A stretch of 64,000 nt of DNA, taken from the NCBI GenBank assembly GCA_950295325.1, contig OX485803.1, forward strand, positions 28,208,001 through 28,272,000, written 5' to 3'. The stretch is from Polytrichum commune. Taxonomy: Eukaryota; Streptophyta; Polytrichopsida; Polytrichales; Polytrichaceae. Shown piece by piece: positions 36,555 to 47,645 of the stretch (positions are counted from its first letter, which is position 1; each line of letters begins with the position of its first letter). The notes under the pieces are model-generated. The model was given only the letters and a program-made list of their open reading frames with translations. It did no database searches and had not been told where the DNA came from. The position numbers were made by a program, and so were the translations under genes.

Positions 36555-38860
36555 CCCGAAGTGTCCAGCGGAGACTCAGGTTCATATATTCGGACCCCCT
36601 AAGTTCAATTTGGTCTTGGTTGAAGGACATAACATGATGTTTGATATGCTAGTGAAGTTCAGATTGTGAGGATAGAATGTGGTGCCCCCGAGAGGTGCCG
36701 TTAACGGCACCCCCTCAGGGGCTTTATTTTTGTTTTTTTGGTGCTTGAAAATGGCCTGTCTACACACTGCAAGGTTGAGGATGAGTCAATATGGCCAGAA
36801 ATTTCAGGTGCCTCATATATTCGGACCCCCTGAAGTTGATTTTGGTCTTGGTTGAAGGTCATATAAGGATGCATAATATACTCATAAATATCAGATTGTG
36901 AGGTTATAATGTGGTACCCCCGAGAGGTGCCGTTAACGGCACCCCCCTCGGGGGTTTATTTTTGGATTATTTTGGTGCTTGATAATGGCCTGTCTATACA
37001 CTGCAAGGTTGAGGATGAGTCAATATGGCTAGAAATTGCAGGTGGGTCATATACTCGGACACCCTAAGTTTATTTTGGTCTTGGTTGAAGGACAGAACAG
37101 GGTGCTTGATATGAGAGTGAAGTTCAGATTGTGAGGATATAAAGTGGTGCCCCCGAGAGGTGCCGTTAACGGAACCCCCCTCGGGGGTTTTATTTTTATT
37201 TTTTTGGTGCTTGAAAATGGCCTGTCTACACACTGTAAGGTTGAGGATGAGTCAATATGGCTAGAAATTGCAGGTGGGTCATATACTCGGACCCCCTTAA
37301 GTTGATATTGGTCTTGGTTGAAGGTCATATAAGAATGCACAATATACTCATAAATATCAGATGTTGAGTTTGTAATGTGGTGCCCCCGAGAGGTGCCGTT
37401 AACGGCACCCCCCTCGGGGGTTTATTTTTTGATTATTTTGGTGCTTGATAATGGCCTATCTATACACTGCAAGGTTGAGGATGAGTCAATATGGCTAGAA
37501 ATTGCAGGTGGGTCATATACTCGGACCCCCTAAGTTCATTTTGGTCTTGGTTGAAGGACAGAACAGGGTGCTTGATATGAGAGTGAAGTTCAGATTGTGA
37601 GGATATAAAGTGGTGCCCCCGAGAGGTGCCGTTAACGGCACCCCCATCGGGGGTCATTTTTTTATTTTTTTGGTGCTTGAAAATGGCCTGTTTATGCACT
37701 CTAAGGTTGAGGGTAAGTTAATATGGCCAGAAATTTTAGGTGGGTCATAAACTCGGACCCCCTTAAGTTGATTTTGGTCTTGGTTGAAGGTCATATAAGG
37801 ATGCATAATATACTCATAAATATCAGATTGTGAGGATATAAAGTGGTGCCCCCGAGAGGTGCCGTTAACGGCACCACGCTCGGGGGGTTTTATTTTTATT
37901 TTTTTGGTGCTTGAAAATGGCCTGTCTACACACTATAAGGTTGAGGATGAGTCAATATGGCTAGAAATTTTAGGTGGGTCATATACTTGGACCCCCTTAA
38001 GGATCATACAAGGATCTATAATATACTCATAAATATCAGATTGTGAGGATATAAAGTGGTTCCCCCGAGGGGTGCCGTTAACGGCACCCCCTTTGGGGGT
38101 CTTTTTTTAATTTTTTTGGTGCTTGAAAATGGCCTGTTCATGCACTCTAAGGTTGAGGGTAAGTCAATATGGCTAGAAATTGCTCGTTGGTCATATATTC
38201 GGACCCCCTTAAGTTGATTTTGGTCTTGGTTGAAGGTCATATAAGGATGCATAATATACTCATCAATATCAGATTTTAAGGTTATAATGTGGTGCCCCCG
38301 AGGGGTGCCGTTAACGGCAACCCCCCATGGGACTTCATTTTGATCTTTTTGATGCTTGTATATGGCCTCTTTGTGCATTATAAGGTTTAAGACGACTGAA
38401 TATTCTTAGAAATACCTGATTGCTCATATTTGTGGACCCCTTAGGTTCTTTATCTGTGTTAATTGTATGAGCAGGGTCTTTAAACCGCTAATAAAGTTCA
38501 GATGTTGAAGTTATAAAGTGGTGCCCCCGAGAGGTGCCGTTAACGGCACCCCCATTGGGGTTTATTTATTTATTTTTTTTGGTGCTTCAAAATGGCCTGT
38601 TTATGCACTCTAAGGTTGAGGGTAAGTCAATATGGCTAGAAATTGCTCGTTGGTCATATATTCGGACCCCCTTAAGTTGATTTTGGTCTTGGTGGAAGGT
38701 CATATAAGGATACACAATATACTCATAAATATCAGATTTTGAGGTTATAATGTGGTGCCCCCGAGAGGTGCCATTAACGGCACCCCCTCGGGGGTATTTT
38801 TTTGATTTTTTTGTTGCTTGTATATGGCCTGTTTATGTACTCTATACATTAGGATAACTG
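36555..38860. repeat. 233-bp satellite array with a central palindrome (10 copies)
   Basis: Ten units, with GGTGCCCCCGAG starts at about 36681, 36913, 37146, 37379, 37612, 37845, 38058, 38291, 38520 and 38754. The usual period is 233 bp. Each holds the perfect palindrome GGTGCCGTTAACGGCACC or a near copy. It is flanked by CCCCCGAG on one side and CTCGGGGG on the other, so a stem of over 20 bp is possible, followed by a T-rich run. Between palindromes two sequence types alternate in the first six units, giving a dimer of about 466 bp. It lies directly downstream of methyltransferase exon 1. Confidence 0.92.
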
Positions 38861-39213
38861 AGTATGGCTTAGTATGACTGAATATGGTTTGAGGTTTCTC
38901 GTTGCGCTTACAGGTGGCCCTCAATGGGTTTTTTTTTCTTTGTTTGATTATGAAGCTTCAAGTTTTGGTTATTGATTTGATTTTAAGGTTTAGGAGTGCG
39001 CTTTAGTTCAATTGTTTGGAGTTAAGGACAAGTTCTTATCACTTCTAATGTATTTTGATGCTGAGACCTTTGTTCAGATGAAGTCCGCCTTACAGATGGA
39101 CAGTTGAAACTCAAGCTTCACGACCTTGCCATTAAGGAGAGCGTTCCAACCGCATCTAGGCTTGAGAAACTTAAATGGCACCAAAACAAAAGGGTCGTCT
39201 CTTTATCCCTCTT

Positions 39214-40199
39214 TGTCGCATGATGTCGCGCACCTCTCCATGAGGAGTGCCCGAAACACCATGGGCACAAGGGGGACCCCGGAGTGACACCCGGGACTTG
39301 TGGCGCCGTTGGTGAGAGGGCCCAAGTGATCCTAGTGTGGGTGAGGGCCCCGGGCGTGGGGAACGCCTCCCACCCACAGAGACTAGGAGGCACAAGGGTA
39401 AGGCCAAGAGCTATGCGTAGCTCATGGCGTGGTGATTCTAGAATGCTCAAGATCACCTCAATCGGAGGTGTGAGCTAGGAGTTATGGCCATTTGAGTGTG
39501 GCGCTGTCCCGGGACAGCGCCCTGGTACAGCAGTGCCTGGGAGTGATTCCCGGGACTGCCAAGGTTCAAACAGGCATAACTTCGTCAATACTTGCCTGAA
39601 TGGGGCAAGTGAGGAGTCCATCGGCATCTACGGGAAGCGTAGATGAAGATGAAGTGGTCACTTGTTAGTATCTAACATCATACAAGGAAGTTATGATGGT
39701 CTGAAGCTGATGGGGGCTTCTAGGCCCAGCGGCTAAAGGAAAGTGTCCACTTGGCCCCAACTCTTGGTGGAGAGACAAGAGGTTGGTTGACGGTGGGGTA
39801 GGGGCCCCGCGTAGAGTCCTAGAGGCTTATATGGGTGAGGTGGTGTGGCCTCACCCACCCGAGGCCGAACGGCATGGCCTCCATGGGCTTTGGCCCATTG
39901 TGAGGCCATAGTTGCCTAGTATGGTTCGGGTTGTTGTAGTGTTGCTCCGGCAACGCGATGATCAACATAAGATTGGACTTCCATGGATGGAAGTCCACAT
40001 CTAAGGATTGGTTACGGATTAAAGGGGTGAGTCCCGAAAGCAAAGTAGGAGGGTTGGTTCCCCTCCTATGAACTATAAGGTCCGGGGTGAGAGGAGCTAA
40101 CCATTAGCATGGCGATATGCGAAGGGTTAGCGCTCGTAACCTTGGCTAGGAAATGAAAATTGGCAAGATGGTCAAGGAAGGCTAGCAAGGGTTGCGACA
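39214..40199 (+). mobile_element. 5' LTR of a Ty3/gypsy retrotransposon
   Basis: Bounded by TGTCGC (39214 or 39224) and GCGACA (40194-40199), a TG...CA pair with inverted hexamers. A primer-binding site follows at once. GC content is higher than the surroundings. I found no 3' LTR in the window, so the element is truncated. Confidence 0.65.
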
Positions 40200-40201
40200 C
40201 G

Positions 40202-40213
40202 TGGTATCAGAGC
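40202..40213 (+). promoter_or_regulatory. Primer-binding site (initiator Met-tRNA)
   Basis: TGGTATCAGAGC, the usual plant retrotransposon primer site complementary to the initiator methionine tRNA 3' end, two bases after the LTR. Confidence 0.85.
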
Positions 40214-40861
40214 AGGTTTCCAAGTTTTGAGCTCGCACTTTTGAGGGAAACATGGGTATCAAAAATGCGGGTTATGATGGTGAGCCCGGGGTTTCCAAAA
40301 GGTTGTGAGGCTCAAATTGGAACAAGGATCATGTGCAAGTGGAATTTGACCATACCATTGGTTCTAATGATAATGGTGGGCATGAGGGTGGATTTGGTAA
40401 GGAAAATGGAGGAGTGATTTGAAAAAGGCTCCCGCAAACCTCAAAAAACATTTGGGGCCTAGAATACCGAAAGCACCCAAAACCTTGGAGGGCATTAATG
40501 TTGGATTGAAATTCCAATTTGAAATGCTTGGAAGGTATTGATGTTGGAATGAATTTGGTGCTAATGAGGCACCCGGGGCCTCTTAAGGCCTATGTGCGCT
40601 ATTCAAACGCACAAATGAAGGATACACCTAAAACGGACGAGCTTTCTAAGAAATGCATCCTTTTAGGTGGGGTTTTAAAAGCGGGTGGTGGATGCCTTGT
40701 TTAAGTCCCTAAGGCTTCTTGAGGACATGGTGGGGACCATCAAGTTTGCAAGAGCATTGAAGCCGATGGTCCCAAAGAGAAGTTTGGCGGCGCATCACCA
40801 CGAGTGGCTTTAGCCAAAGTAGGTCCCAAAGAAATGAGTGCAAATTGTTTGGTCCATTTTA

Positions 40862-41195
40862 CTTAGGCAAAACATGTTGGTGCCGCGGACGGAATGTTGA
40901 AAGGTGGCTTTATGCTTCCAAAGCAAATCATATTTGTTCCGCGGACGGAATGTTGGGAGGTGGGTTTGTCCTACCAAGGCAATTCATGTTCGTGCCGCGG
41001 ACGGAGTGTGGGAAGGTGGCTTTGTGCTACCAAGGCAAAACATGTTTGTTTTGCGGACAAACTATTAGAAATTGGTTTTGTGGCACCAAACCAATTTATC
41101 CCGCGGACGAAATGTTTAAAGTTGGCTTTGCGGACCAAGCCAAGCCAAGTTGCCGAGGACCGAATGTAAGACGATGGCATTGTGGCCAAGGCTAG
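40862..41195 (+). repeat. 56-bp minisatellite in the gag region
   Basis: Five or six units with GCGGACGGAATGTTG-like words at about 40884, 40940, 40997, 41053 and 41103. Confidence 0.75.
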
Positions 41196-42019
41196 TAGCC
41201 TTAAGCCAAGGCCAAATCTTTTGTACCTTGAGGCTCAATGAATGGGAGAAATGTCTCATGTGTTGACAAAGAGGCTACCACTCCTTCTTGAGCCCAAAAC
41301 TCACAAGGGAGTTGGGGCTTGCCGATTGATAGAGAAAGCAAGCCCACCAAGGTGCGGTTTGGAAAGGGCGAACCGCATGAGACAAAGGAGGCCGCGATGC
41401 ATGTAACCTTTCAATGTGGGACATTGGATTTTTGTCAAAATTTCACACCATGTGAAATAGATGAAATGCATGTCATTGTGAAGGCCGCCTACTTTGAAAC
41501 TCACATAATAGATGTGAGGTGCAAGCCGGTGAGCTTGCGGTGCATTATGATGTGTCATAATGGCAAAGAATTGAAGTTCAAATTGACAAGGACTCCTATG
41601 GTAGGAGGACCCAAGTTGAATTTGGTCTTAATGGACCAAATGAAAAATAGAAAACATAATGGTCGTGGTTCAATTGGAGCAACTCCAAAGAATGTATGGG
41701 GAGGCTAGGAAAGATGGGCCTCCTCCAAACCACATTGGTGGGATGTTGGTGAGATACAAGGATGTATTCACCAATGTGTTGCCCAAAAAGTTACCGCCAA
41801 GAAGTGAAAAATAACTTTGCTCAACGAGAGATTGAGTTCTTGAGGTATGTGGTGACAAAGGAAGTCGGTGGACAAACATGAAGAATGTCAAGGCAATCGA
41901 AGAGGAGAATTGGCCCTTGACTTAAAAAAAAAGGCTTAGGTCATTTGTTGGCCTAGCCAACTACTACCACCACTTCATTCATGGTTTTTCTAAGGTTGCT
42001 AGAACCTTAGTCAACATGT

Positions 42020-42930
42020 TGGAAAAAATGGCTATCCCAAGAGTGGGATGAGCCTTGTCACCAAGCCTTTGGGGAGCTCAAGAAAAAGTTCTCTTCACAA
42101 GATGTGGTTAAGTTTCCAGGTTTTCATAAGCATGTTGAGGTGCACATGAAGGCGAAGGACTTCACCATTGGCGGATGTTGATCCAAGATGGATGACCATT
42201 GCTTATGGGAGCATTAAGCTCCATGGTTGTAGAAGCTTGTCCAACTTGTGCAAGAAATGGCTATCCCAAGAGTGGGATGAGCCTTGCCACCAAGTCTTTG
42301 AGGAGCTTAAGAGCAAGTTCTCTTCGCCGCCCGTGCTCAAGTTCGCGGAATTTGACAAACCTTTTGAGGTGCATACGGGGGCAAGCGACTTTACCATTGG
42401 CGGATGTTGATCCAAGATGGATGCCCATTGCATATGGGACCATTAAGCTTAAAGGTGGTCGAACCTTGTGCGACTTGTGAACGAAATGGCTATCTCAAGA
42501 GTGGGATGAGCCTTGTCCCAAAGTCTTTGGGGAACTTAAGACAAAGTCCTCTTTACCACCCGTGTTCAAGTTCGCGGAGCTTGAAAAACCTTTTGAGGTG
42601 CATACGGGGGGCGAGTGACTTTACCATTGGCGGATGTTGATGCTAGATGGATGGCCATTGCATATGAGAGCATGAAGCTCAATGGTTGTCCCACCTTGTC
42701 CGACTTGTGGAAGAAATGGCTATCCCAAGAGTGGGATGATGTTTGTCACGAGTCTTTGGGGAGCTTAAGACCAAGTTCTCTTCGCCGCCCGTGCTCAAGT
42801 TCGCGGAGCTTGACAAACCTTTTGAGGTGCATACGGGGGTGAGTGATTTTGCCAATGGTGGATTATGTGTAAGATGGATGGCCATTGCATATGCGAGCAT
42901 GAAGCTCGATGGTTGTCAAAGAAGACAACC
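42020..42930 (+). repeat. ~230-bp tandem repeat of RT/RNase H junction
   Basis: Four copies with AAATGGCTATC starting at about 42025, 42255, 42484 and 42714. Each encodes EWDE...FAE(F/L)(D/E)KPFEVHT and a DFTIGG-type segment, so a single pol segment has been multiplied in place. Phases differ between copies. Confidence 0.85.
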
Positions 42931-44149
42931 AACTCATAACAAAGAACTTCTTTGCCGTAGTGCATTGCTTGAAGATGTGGCGACATTATTTAAGGTCGCA
43001 CAAAGCAAAGGTCTACATGGACTATGTGTCCTAAAAGTATTTTGACATACAAGCGCAAGTGAGCGCCAAGTCATTGCGTTGGCATGATAGCTTGGCGCTT
43101 ATGAAGGTGGATCTAATTCACAAACCGGACCGTGCAAATGTGGTGCCGGAAGCGCTAAGTAGACGGGAAGAGTTCCAAGCAATGAGAACCATCCAAACCT
43201 TGTGGCTAATGTGTGCCGGCGAAGGAAACTTGTGATGCAAGATACGGGAGGGGTAAATTAACTACCCCAAAGCACAAAAGCTTTTAGGTGAGCTTCGCAA
43301 GAGCAAGGTGCTCAAAGAGGTTAAGTTGGTGGACGGATTGTTCAAGTGCAAGCAAAGTTGGGTGTATGTGCCACAAGGCAAGTTGAGGCTATCGGTTTTG
43401 AAGGAAGAATATGATAGTCCTATTGCCGGCCATAGAGGAGAAAAAAAAAAAACCGCCATAGAATGGTGTCAAAGAGGTACCATTGGCGGTGCATAAACTA
43501 GGATATAACCCACTTTGTGAAGGCGTGAATAAAGTGCCAAATGAACCAAGCCTCTTACCAAAAGCAAGGCAGTCTCTTGCAACCTTTGCCTATCCCGTGG
43601 GCGCCATGGCATAGTATGTGCATGAACTTGATCACAAGTTTGCCGGAGTCACATGGGTATGATGCCATCTTGTTGATGGTAGAGCGGTTTGCCAAGTTGG
43701 CACACATGGTGCCGATTGTGGGAACCGCCACCGCGTTGGAGACCGCATAGCCTTTTCTCAAAGGATGGTTGAGGCACCACGGGTTGCCAAAAGTGATTGT
43801 GTGGGATCAAGATCCAAAGTTCACAAGTGCATTTTCAATGCATTTCTCTAAGGAGGTCGGAATGAAACTAAGGTTTAGCACGGCCTTGCATTCCCAAATG
43901 AATGGGAAAGTGGAGCATGTGAATGGAGTCTTGAAGCAATACTTGAGGAACTTGGTGGGGGCGGACCAAGGAGATTGGGCGGACTATGTGGGTCGAGCGG
44001 AGTGTAATTGCAATGTAGCCACGCACTTGGCTACCAAGGGGTGGTCTTTCGTGGTGGCTTATGGAGCGGATGCGCTCCAACCTATTAACCTAGCTCTCGA
44101 GGGGGCACATCCAACACTAGAGTTCAACCATAAGGTGTTGCATAAGGCT

Positions 44150-45406
44150 GCGGTGGACCTCGTCATTGCAGAGTATCCTGATGGTTTGCCTGTCCCAGGA
44201 GTTTCTGAATTCCCGGGGCAAGTTCCAAATTGGAATAAGCAGGTTCAGAACTTTATCAAGTTCACCATTGGTTTTTGTCAGGGCTATCTTCACGACGATG
44301 GCGCACTCCTCTTATTTTATCCTGACAGTGTGCAAATCAAGAAGGAGGTCTTGAGCTTTCTCTACAACAACAACTTGGAGGTCAAGGAGGAATGGACCAT
44401 CGTTAATTCTCTACACCTCACTCACCCTATGCATAACTCTAAGCGGGTGAGTAATTGTAGCCATTTCCCACTCTTCAAGTTCGAAGTCATTCATACTTTC
44501 AATCACATTGCTAACAATTCGAGGCCTATGTTTGATGTCCAGACTCTGAAATTCAAAGCAATCGTGTTGGTTCGATCTTTCTCCACACCTTTGCTTAGGC
44601 CACCCAAAGAGTTTGTTATTTCTTCCAGTGACAAATTTGAAGATGTTGACCTTGCAAATGATGACGTTCTTTTCAACATTGTCACCTCTGATACTGCACT
44701 CAAGTGCAACGACGGTGACACATTCTGGAGGGACCCTAAAGAGAAGGCAGTGTCCCTGCTCTAGCTTCTAATCAGTGGCCTTAGCCCTCCAGGCGGGATT
44801 ATATGTGACCTCACTGCTGGAACTGGTATGAGTAATTTGTGTAACATTCCCATGCCTCTAGACTTAGGCAATTCAATCACCTTCTACTAATTCATTTGTT
44901 TTGCTCTTTGTAGGTGCCTCGGTTCTTGCAGCACAATCTACTAACAGGGCAATAGTGGCACTTGAGGGAGACAAGGAATTGTACGAAGAAATTTTGCACC
45001 CAATACAGGTCGCAGCCTCGGAGTCTCTAGGGGTCGATCCAACTCACGTTGTAGACCTTGACGAGGACGATGACGATGCCCTCCCTCAACAGGGTGCAGT
45101 TAATCTATGTGAGTAAGTTTGTTGTCATCTTAAACTTAATGTTGAGTATGTTGCATTTGATTGGAAGTATTCTAACAATCGTAATTTCTCCTCTGTTGGT
45201 GTAGTCTGATGGATCAATACTTCGGCTCGCCGACTAGTCCTACCATGCGACTTCCTTCTTATGCCGAGGATATGGCAGTAGCTTATGCCAAATACTCCTC
45301 CCATAGCTCTAGTGCCTCTTCTAGTCCACGTGAGAGATACGATCCAAGAGTACTTAGATACATAGATCAAAGTGCTTCGGAGAGTGAGGATGAGTTTATT
45401 CCTTGA
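44150..45406 (+). pseudogene. Beta-class DNA methyltransferase catalytic end (inner MULE)
   Basis: The C-terminal part of the inner element's methyltransferase, in exons about 44150-44825, 44914-45112 and 45205-45406. It starts at the motif IV region (VDLVIAEYPDGLP), where the outer copy has DLIVADIPYGLP, so the key DxPY is changed here. Motif I is ICDLTAGTGAS with VALEGD after it. Intron positions match the outer gene: phase 1 inside the TG|AS of motif I, and phase 2 before the last exon. The last exons align (DQYFGSPTSP...LPSY with LQYFVLSPSP...LPCY). An in-frame TAG at 44762-44764 stands where the outer copy has Gln. Upstream it is fused to gypsy integrase sequence with no intron. Not functional as it stands. 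Confidence 0.8.
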
Positions 45407-46611
45407 ACTCCATTTTGTATTGGATTGTATTATTTTTGGCTTTTAGATTTCCGGCGCAAGTCTCATACTTGCTCTTCTTTATTTCATTCCCATAATGTCA
45501 ACCCGCATTGCATTTTTCAATTATTATTGTAAATATTTTTAGTTTGTGGATTAGCCCTTAAGTATAGTTCAAGTATCCCTAAACGGTATGCCTCTCACAA
45601 TCTTAACCGCTAATGTAGCATCCACCCATTCAAATATAAAGTTGGTGCCTCACACACCTCCTCCTTGTTTCACTAAATCATAAATACTCAATAATACTTA
45701 AGTTGCACACCACACAACACTTTCTATAATGTTCACCCTCAAATGTTCACCCTCGGGAAACGATCATAGTTAACATTTATTAAGGTGTTAATAGTTACCA
45801 ATTATAAAATTGTTTTATCGACCAATATACAAATCTTAACATTTATAAATATAAGCATTTTTGAAGAGTCCTTGTGAGAGAATACCATTCATAAAATTGC
45901 AAACCCAATCAAAACTTTATTCAATATGAAGTTTAGAAATCATGGGTGAAGTATGAATCATGGGCATGCACAACTTGCAAATATTTCTCAATTTGCACCA
46001 ACAAACCCACATACTTGGACACCCACATGAACGTGTTTCCATGTACCTTCTAATGGAAGTTCTCATGTGCCTCCATTCTGACACTTCCGTCACTATAACT
46101 AAACGTAGCCAAACGTAGTCTTTCCAAAGAGTAGTTATGGTTGCATTTCATTCGTTAACATATATAGAGTCAAATTTAAAAGTGTGCAATATGTGGGGAG
46201 TAGAATAAAGTTAACAATTAGAAAGGGCTAACATTTATAGGTGTAACATTAATAGAGTGGACTATATGTGGGGAATTCTTTTCACATACCTCCTTCGTGT
46301 TTCCTTCATATAGTAATTTTTATTTGATTTACAGTGATATGTACTATAGTACACAAGTTTGGTAATTGTATTTATGACGTAATAGTGATGTAAGCCCTAA
46401 TTTTGTATTTTATTATAATATATATATGTTTCAAAAATATGTAAACGTTTCAAATGGGGAAATGTTGTTCTATTTCCACGGTAATAGAGACCCTAACTCA
46501 TAAAATTTTCTTAAAATAGCTCTACCCTAAACCCATAATCTCACGGTTATAGGTGCATTTCCCCTCTCAATTCATGTCTCAAATGGAGTTCTCCGCTCTC
46601 CAAATCGCCGC
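45407..46611. other. Inner MULE right subterminal region
   Basis: AT-rich and without a gene. The last 60 bases before the end hold repeated CTCTGCTCTC words belonging to the terminal repeat. Confidence 0.4.
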
Positions 46612-46651
46612 TCTCTGCTCTCTGCTCTCCGCTCGCATACTAACTTTCCCC
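46612..46651 (-). repeat. Inner MULE right terminal inverted repeat
   Basis: Reverse complement begins GGGGAAAGTTAGTATGCGAG and continues with GGAGAGC units. It pairs with 30182-30220. ATGGCATTG follows at 46652-46660. Confidence 0.8.
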
Positions 46652-46854
46652 ATGGCATTGGAGTCGAATTTTTGACAAATTCGTACATCGTGCTCCACCT
46701 CTTCTATTGTTTTCCCTTCAAAAATAGGATTATCACTTTGATTTTGAATGGTGGTAGAAGTCTATAATGAACAGTACATTAAAAACAAAGTGTAGTCAAT
46801 GAAATGAAAAGTAAAACTTGTAGCATATGAATAAGACAGAGAACAATTGAAATA

Positions 46855-47645
46855 TGAGGCCTCGTCAACGAGGCTATGTTCTCCAGCACAAACCAGCAAA
46901 ACCAACATGAACCAGCAAAAACCAGCAAAACCAGCAAAAACTAGCACAACCAACGTAAACCAGTAAAATCAACATAAACTAGCATAAACTAGCAAAACCA
47001 ACATAAACCAACAAAAACCAACAAAAACCAACAAAATAAACAAAACCAACAAAACCCAACAAAAACCAACAAAAACTAGCAAAAACTAGCACAAACCAGC
47101 ACAAACCATCACAAACCAACAAAACCCAGCAAAAACTAGCAAAAACTAGCAAAAACTAGCAAAAATCAGCACAAACCAACACACCCTAAACCCTAAACCA
47201 ACACAAACCAGCAACAAAGAAAAAATGAGATAAGATGCATTTTGAACCTATACCATTCTAATGAAACAGAAAATGATCCAAAATTGACGCCTCGTCAACG
47301 AGCCCAAGTTTCAGAGTGTAAACATGAAACCCCAAAAAAAAATTTAAAAATGTGCCTTTAAACTTTTGTTATCCCAATGAAACCCCAGAGAACTGAAATT
47401 TGAGGCCTCGTCAACGAGGCCATGCTCTTCAACACAAAACAACAACAAAGATAAAATGAGAAAATATGCATTTTGAACTTATACCATTCCAATGAAACAG
47501 AAAATGACCCAAAATTGACGCCTTGTCAACGAGCCCAAGTTTCAGAGTGTAAGCATGAAATCCTAAGAAATTAAAAAAATGTGCCCTTAAATTTTTGCTA
47601 TTCCAATGAAACAACTGACATTTGAGGCCTCGTCAACGAGGCCAT
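46855..47645. repeat. Palindrome array in intron 1 of the outer methyltransferase
   Basis: Perfect or near-perfect inverted repeats GCCTCGTCAACGAGGC at 46859-46874, 47405-47420 and 47627-47642. Variant copies ending GAGCCC lie at 47289 and 47520. Where undisturbed, spacing alternates at about 115 and 107 bp, so two unit types form a dimer of about 222 bp. The position in the gene matches the 233-bp palindromic array of the inner element, and both palindromes centre on CGTYAACG. Confidence 0.85.
46880..47215. repeat. AACCAGCAAA minisatellite
   Basis: Many 9-11 bp units such as AAACCAGCAAA and AAACCAACAAA. They expand the space between the first and second palindromes of the array. Confidence 0.85.

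Larger units (their letters stand above)
40214..44140 (+). pseudogene. Decayed gag-pol of the gypsy retrotransposon
   Basis: Coding remnants in all plus frames. A gag-like zone lies at 40.2-41.9 kb, with a 56-bp internal minisatellite. Reverse transcriptase/RNase H fragments (FEVHTGASDF, RRQPTHNKELL) run from about 42020 to 43000, multiplied as a tandem repeat. A segment with DRANVVPEALSRR lies near 43130. Integrase fragments at 43541-44140 include HGLPKVIVWDQDPKFTS and NGKVEHVNGVLKQYLR. Many stops and shifts are present, and the position of the first catalytic Asp reads Asn (MNLITSLPES). The order gag-RT-RNaseH-integrase is that of Ty3/gypsy. The 3' end is missing and runs into methyltransferase sequence. 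Confidence 0.82.
30182..46651. mobile_element. Inner MULE-like transposon of the same family
   Basis: A 16.5-kb element inserted in exon 2 of the outer methyltransferase. The left end reads GGGACGAGGCTTGTATGCGA. The right end, reverse complemented, reads GGGGAAAGTTAGTATGCGAG. Both continue into GCGGAGAGC repeats, so the inverted ends are alignable with one gap. A 9-10 bp target duplication flanks it. It carries a transposase (minus, 34457-30711), a small zinc-ligand ORF (minus, 35189-34770) and methyltransferase exons (plus, 35840-36199 and about 44150-45406). Head-to-head order is the same as in the outer element. A gypsy retrotransposon remnant (39214 to about 44140) has replaced or removed the middle of the methyltransferase gene. 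Confidence 0.85.

Noticed and set aside
36555-38860. CRISPR-like array or bacterial terminators
   Set aside because: The units are 233 bp of repeated sequence, not short repeats with unique spacers, and the setting is a plant intron. The stem followed by T is a feature of the satellite unit, not a bacterial terminator.
39118-39478. Overlapping ORFs on both strands at 39.1-39.5 kb
   Set aside because: They fall mostly in the GC-richer retrotransposon LTR, which is non-coding.
43769-44764. A true integrase-methyltransferase fusion gene
   Set aside because: The integrase is a decayed gypsy fragment, the first half of the methyltransferase is missing, and the frame ends at an internal TAG.
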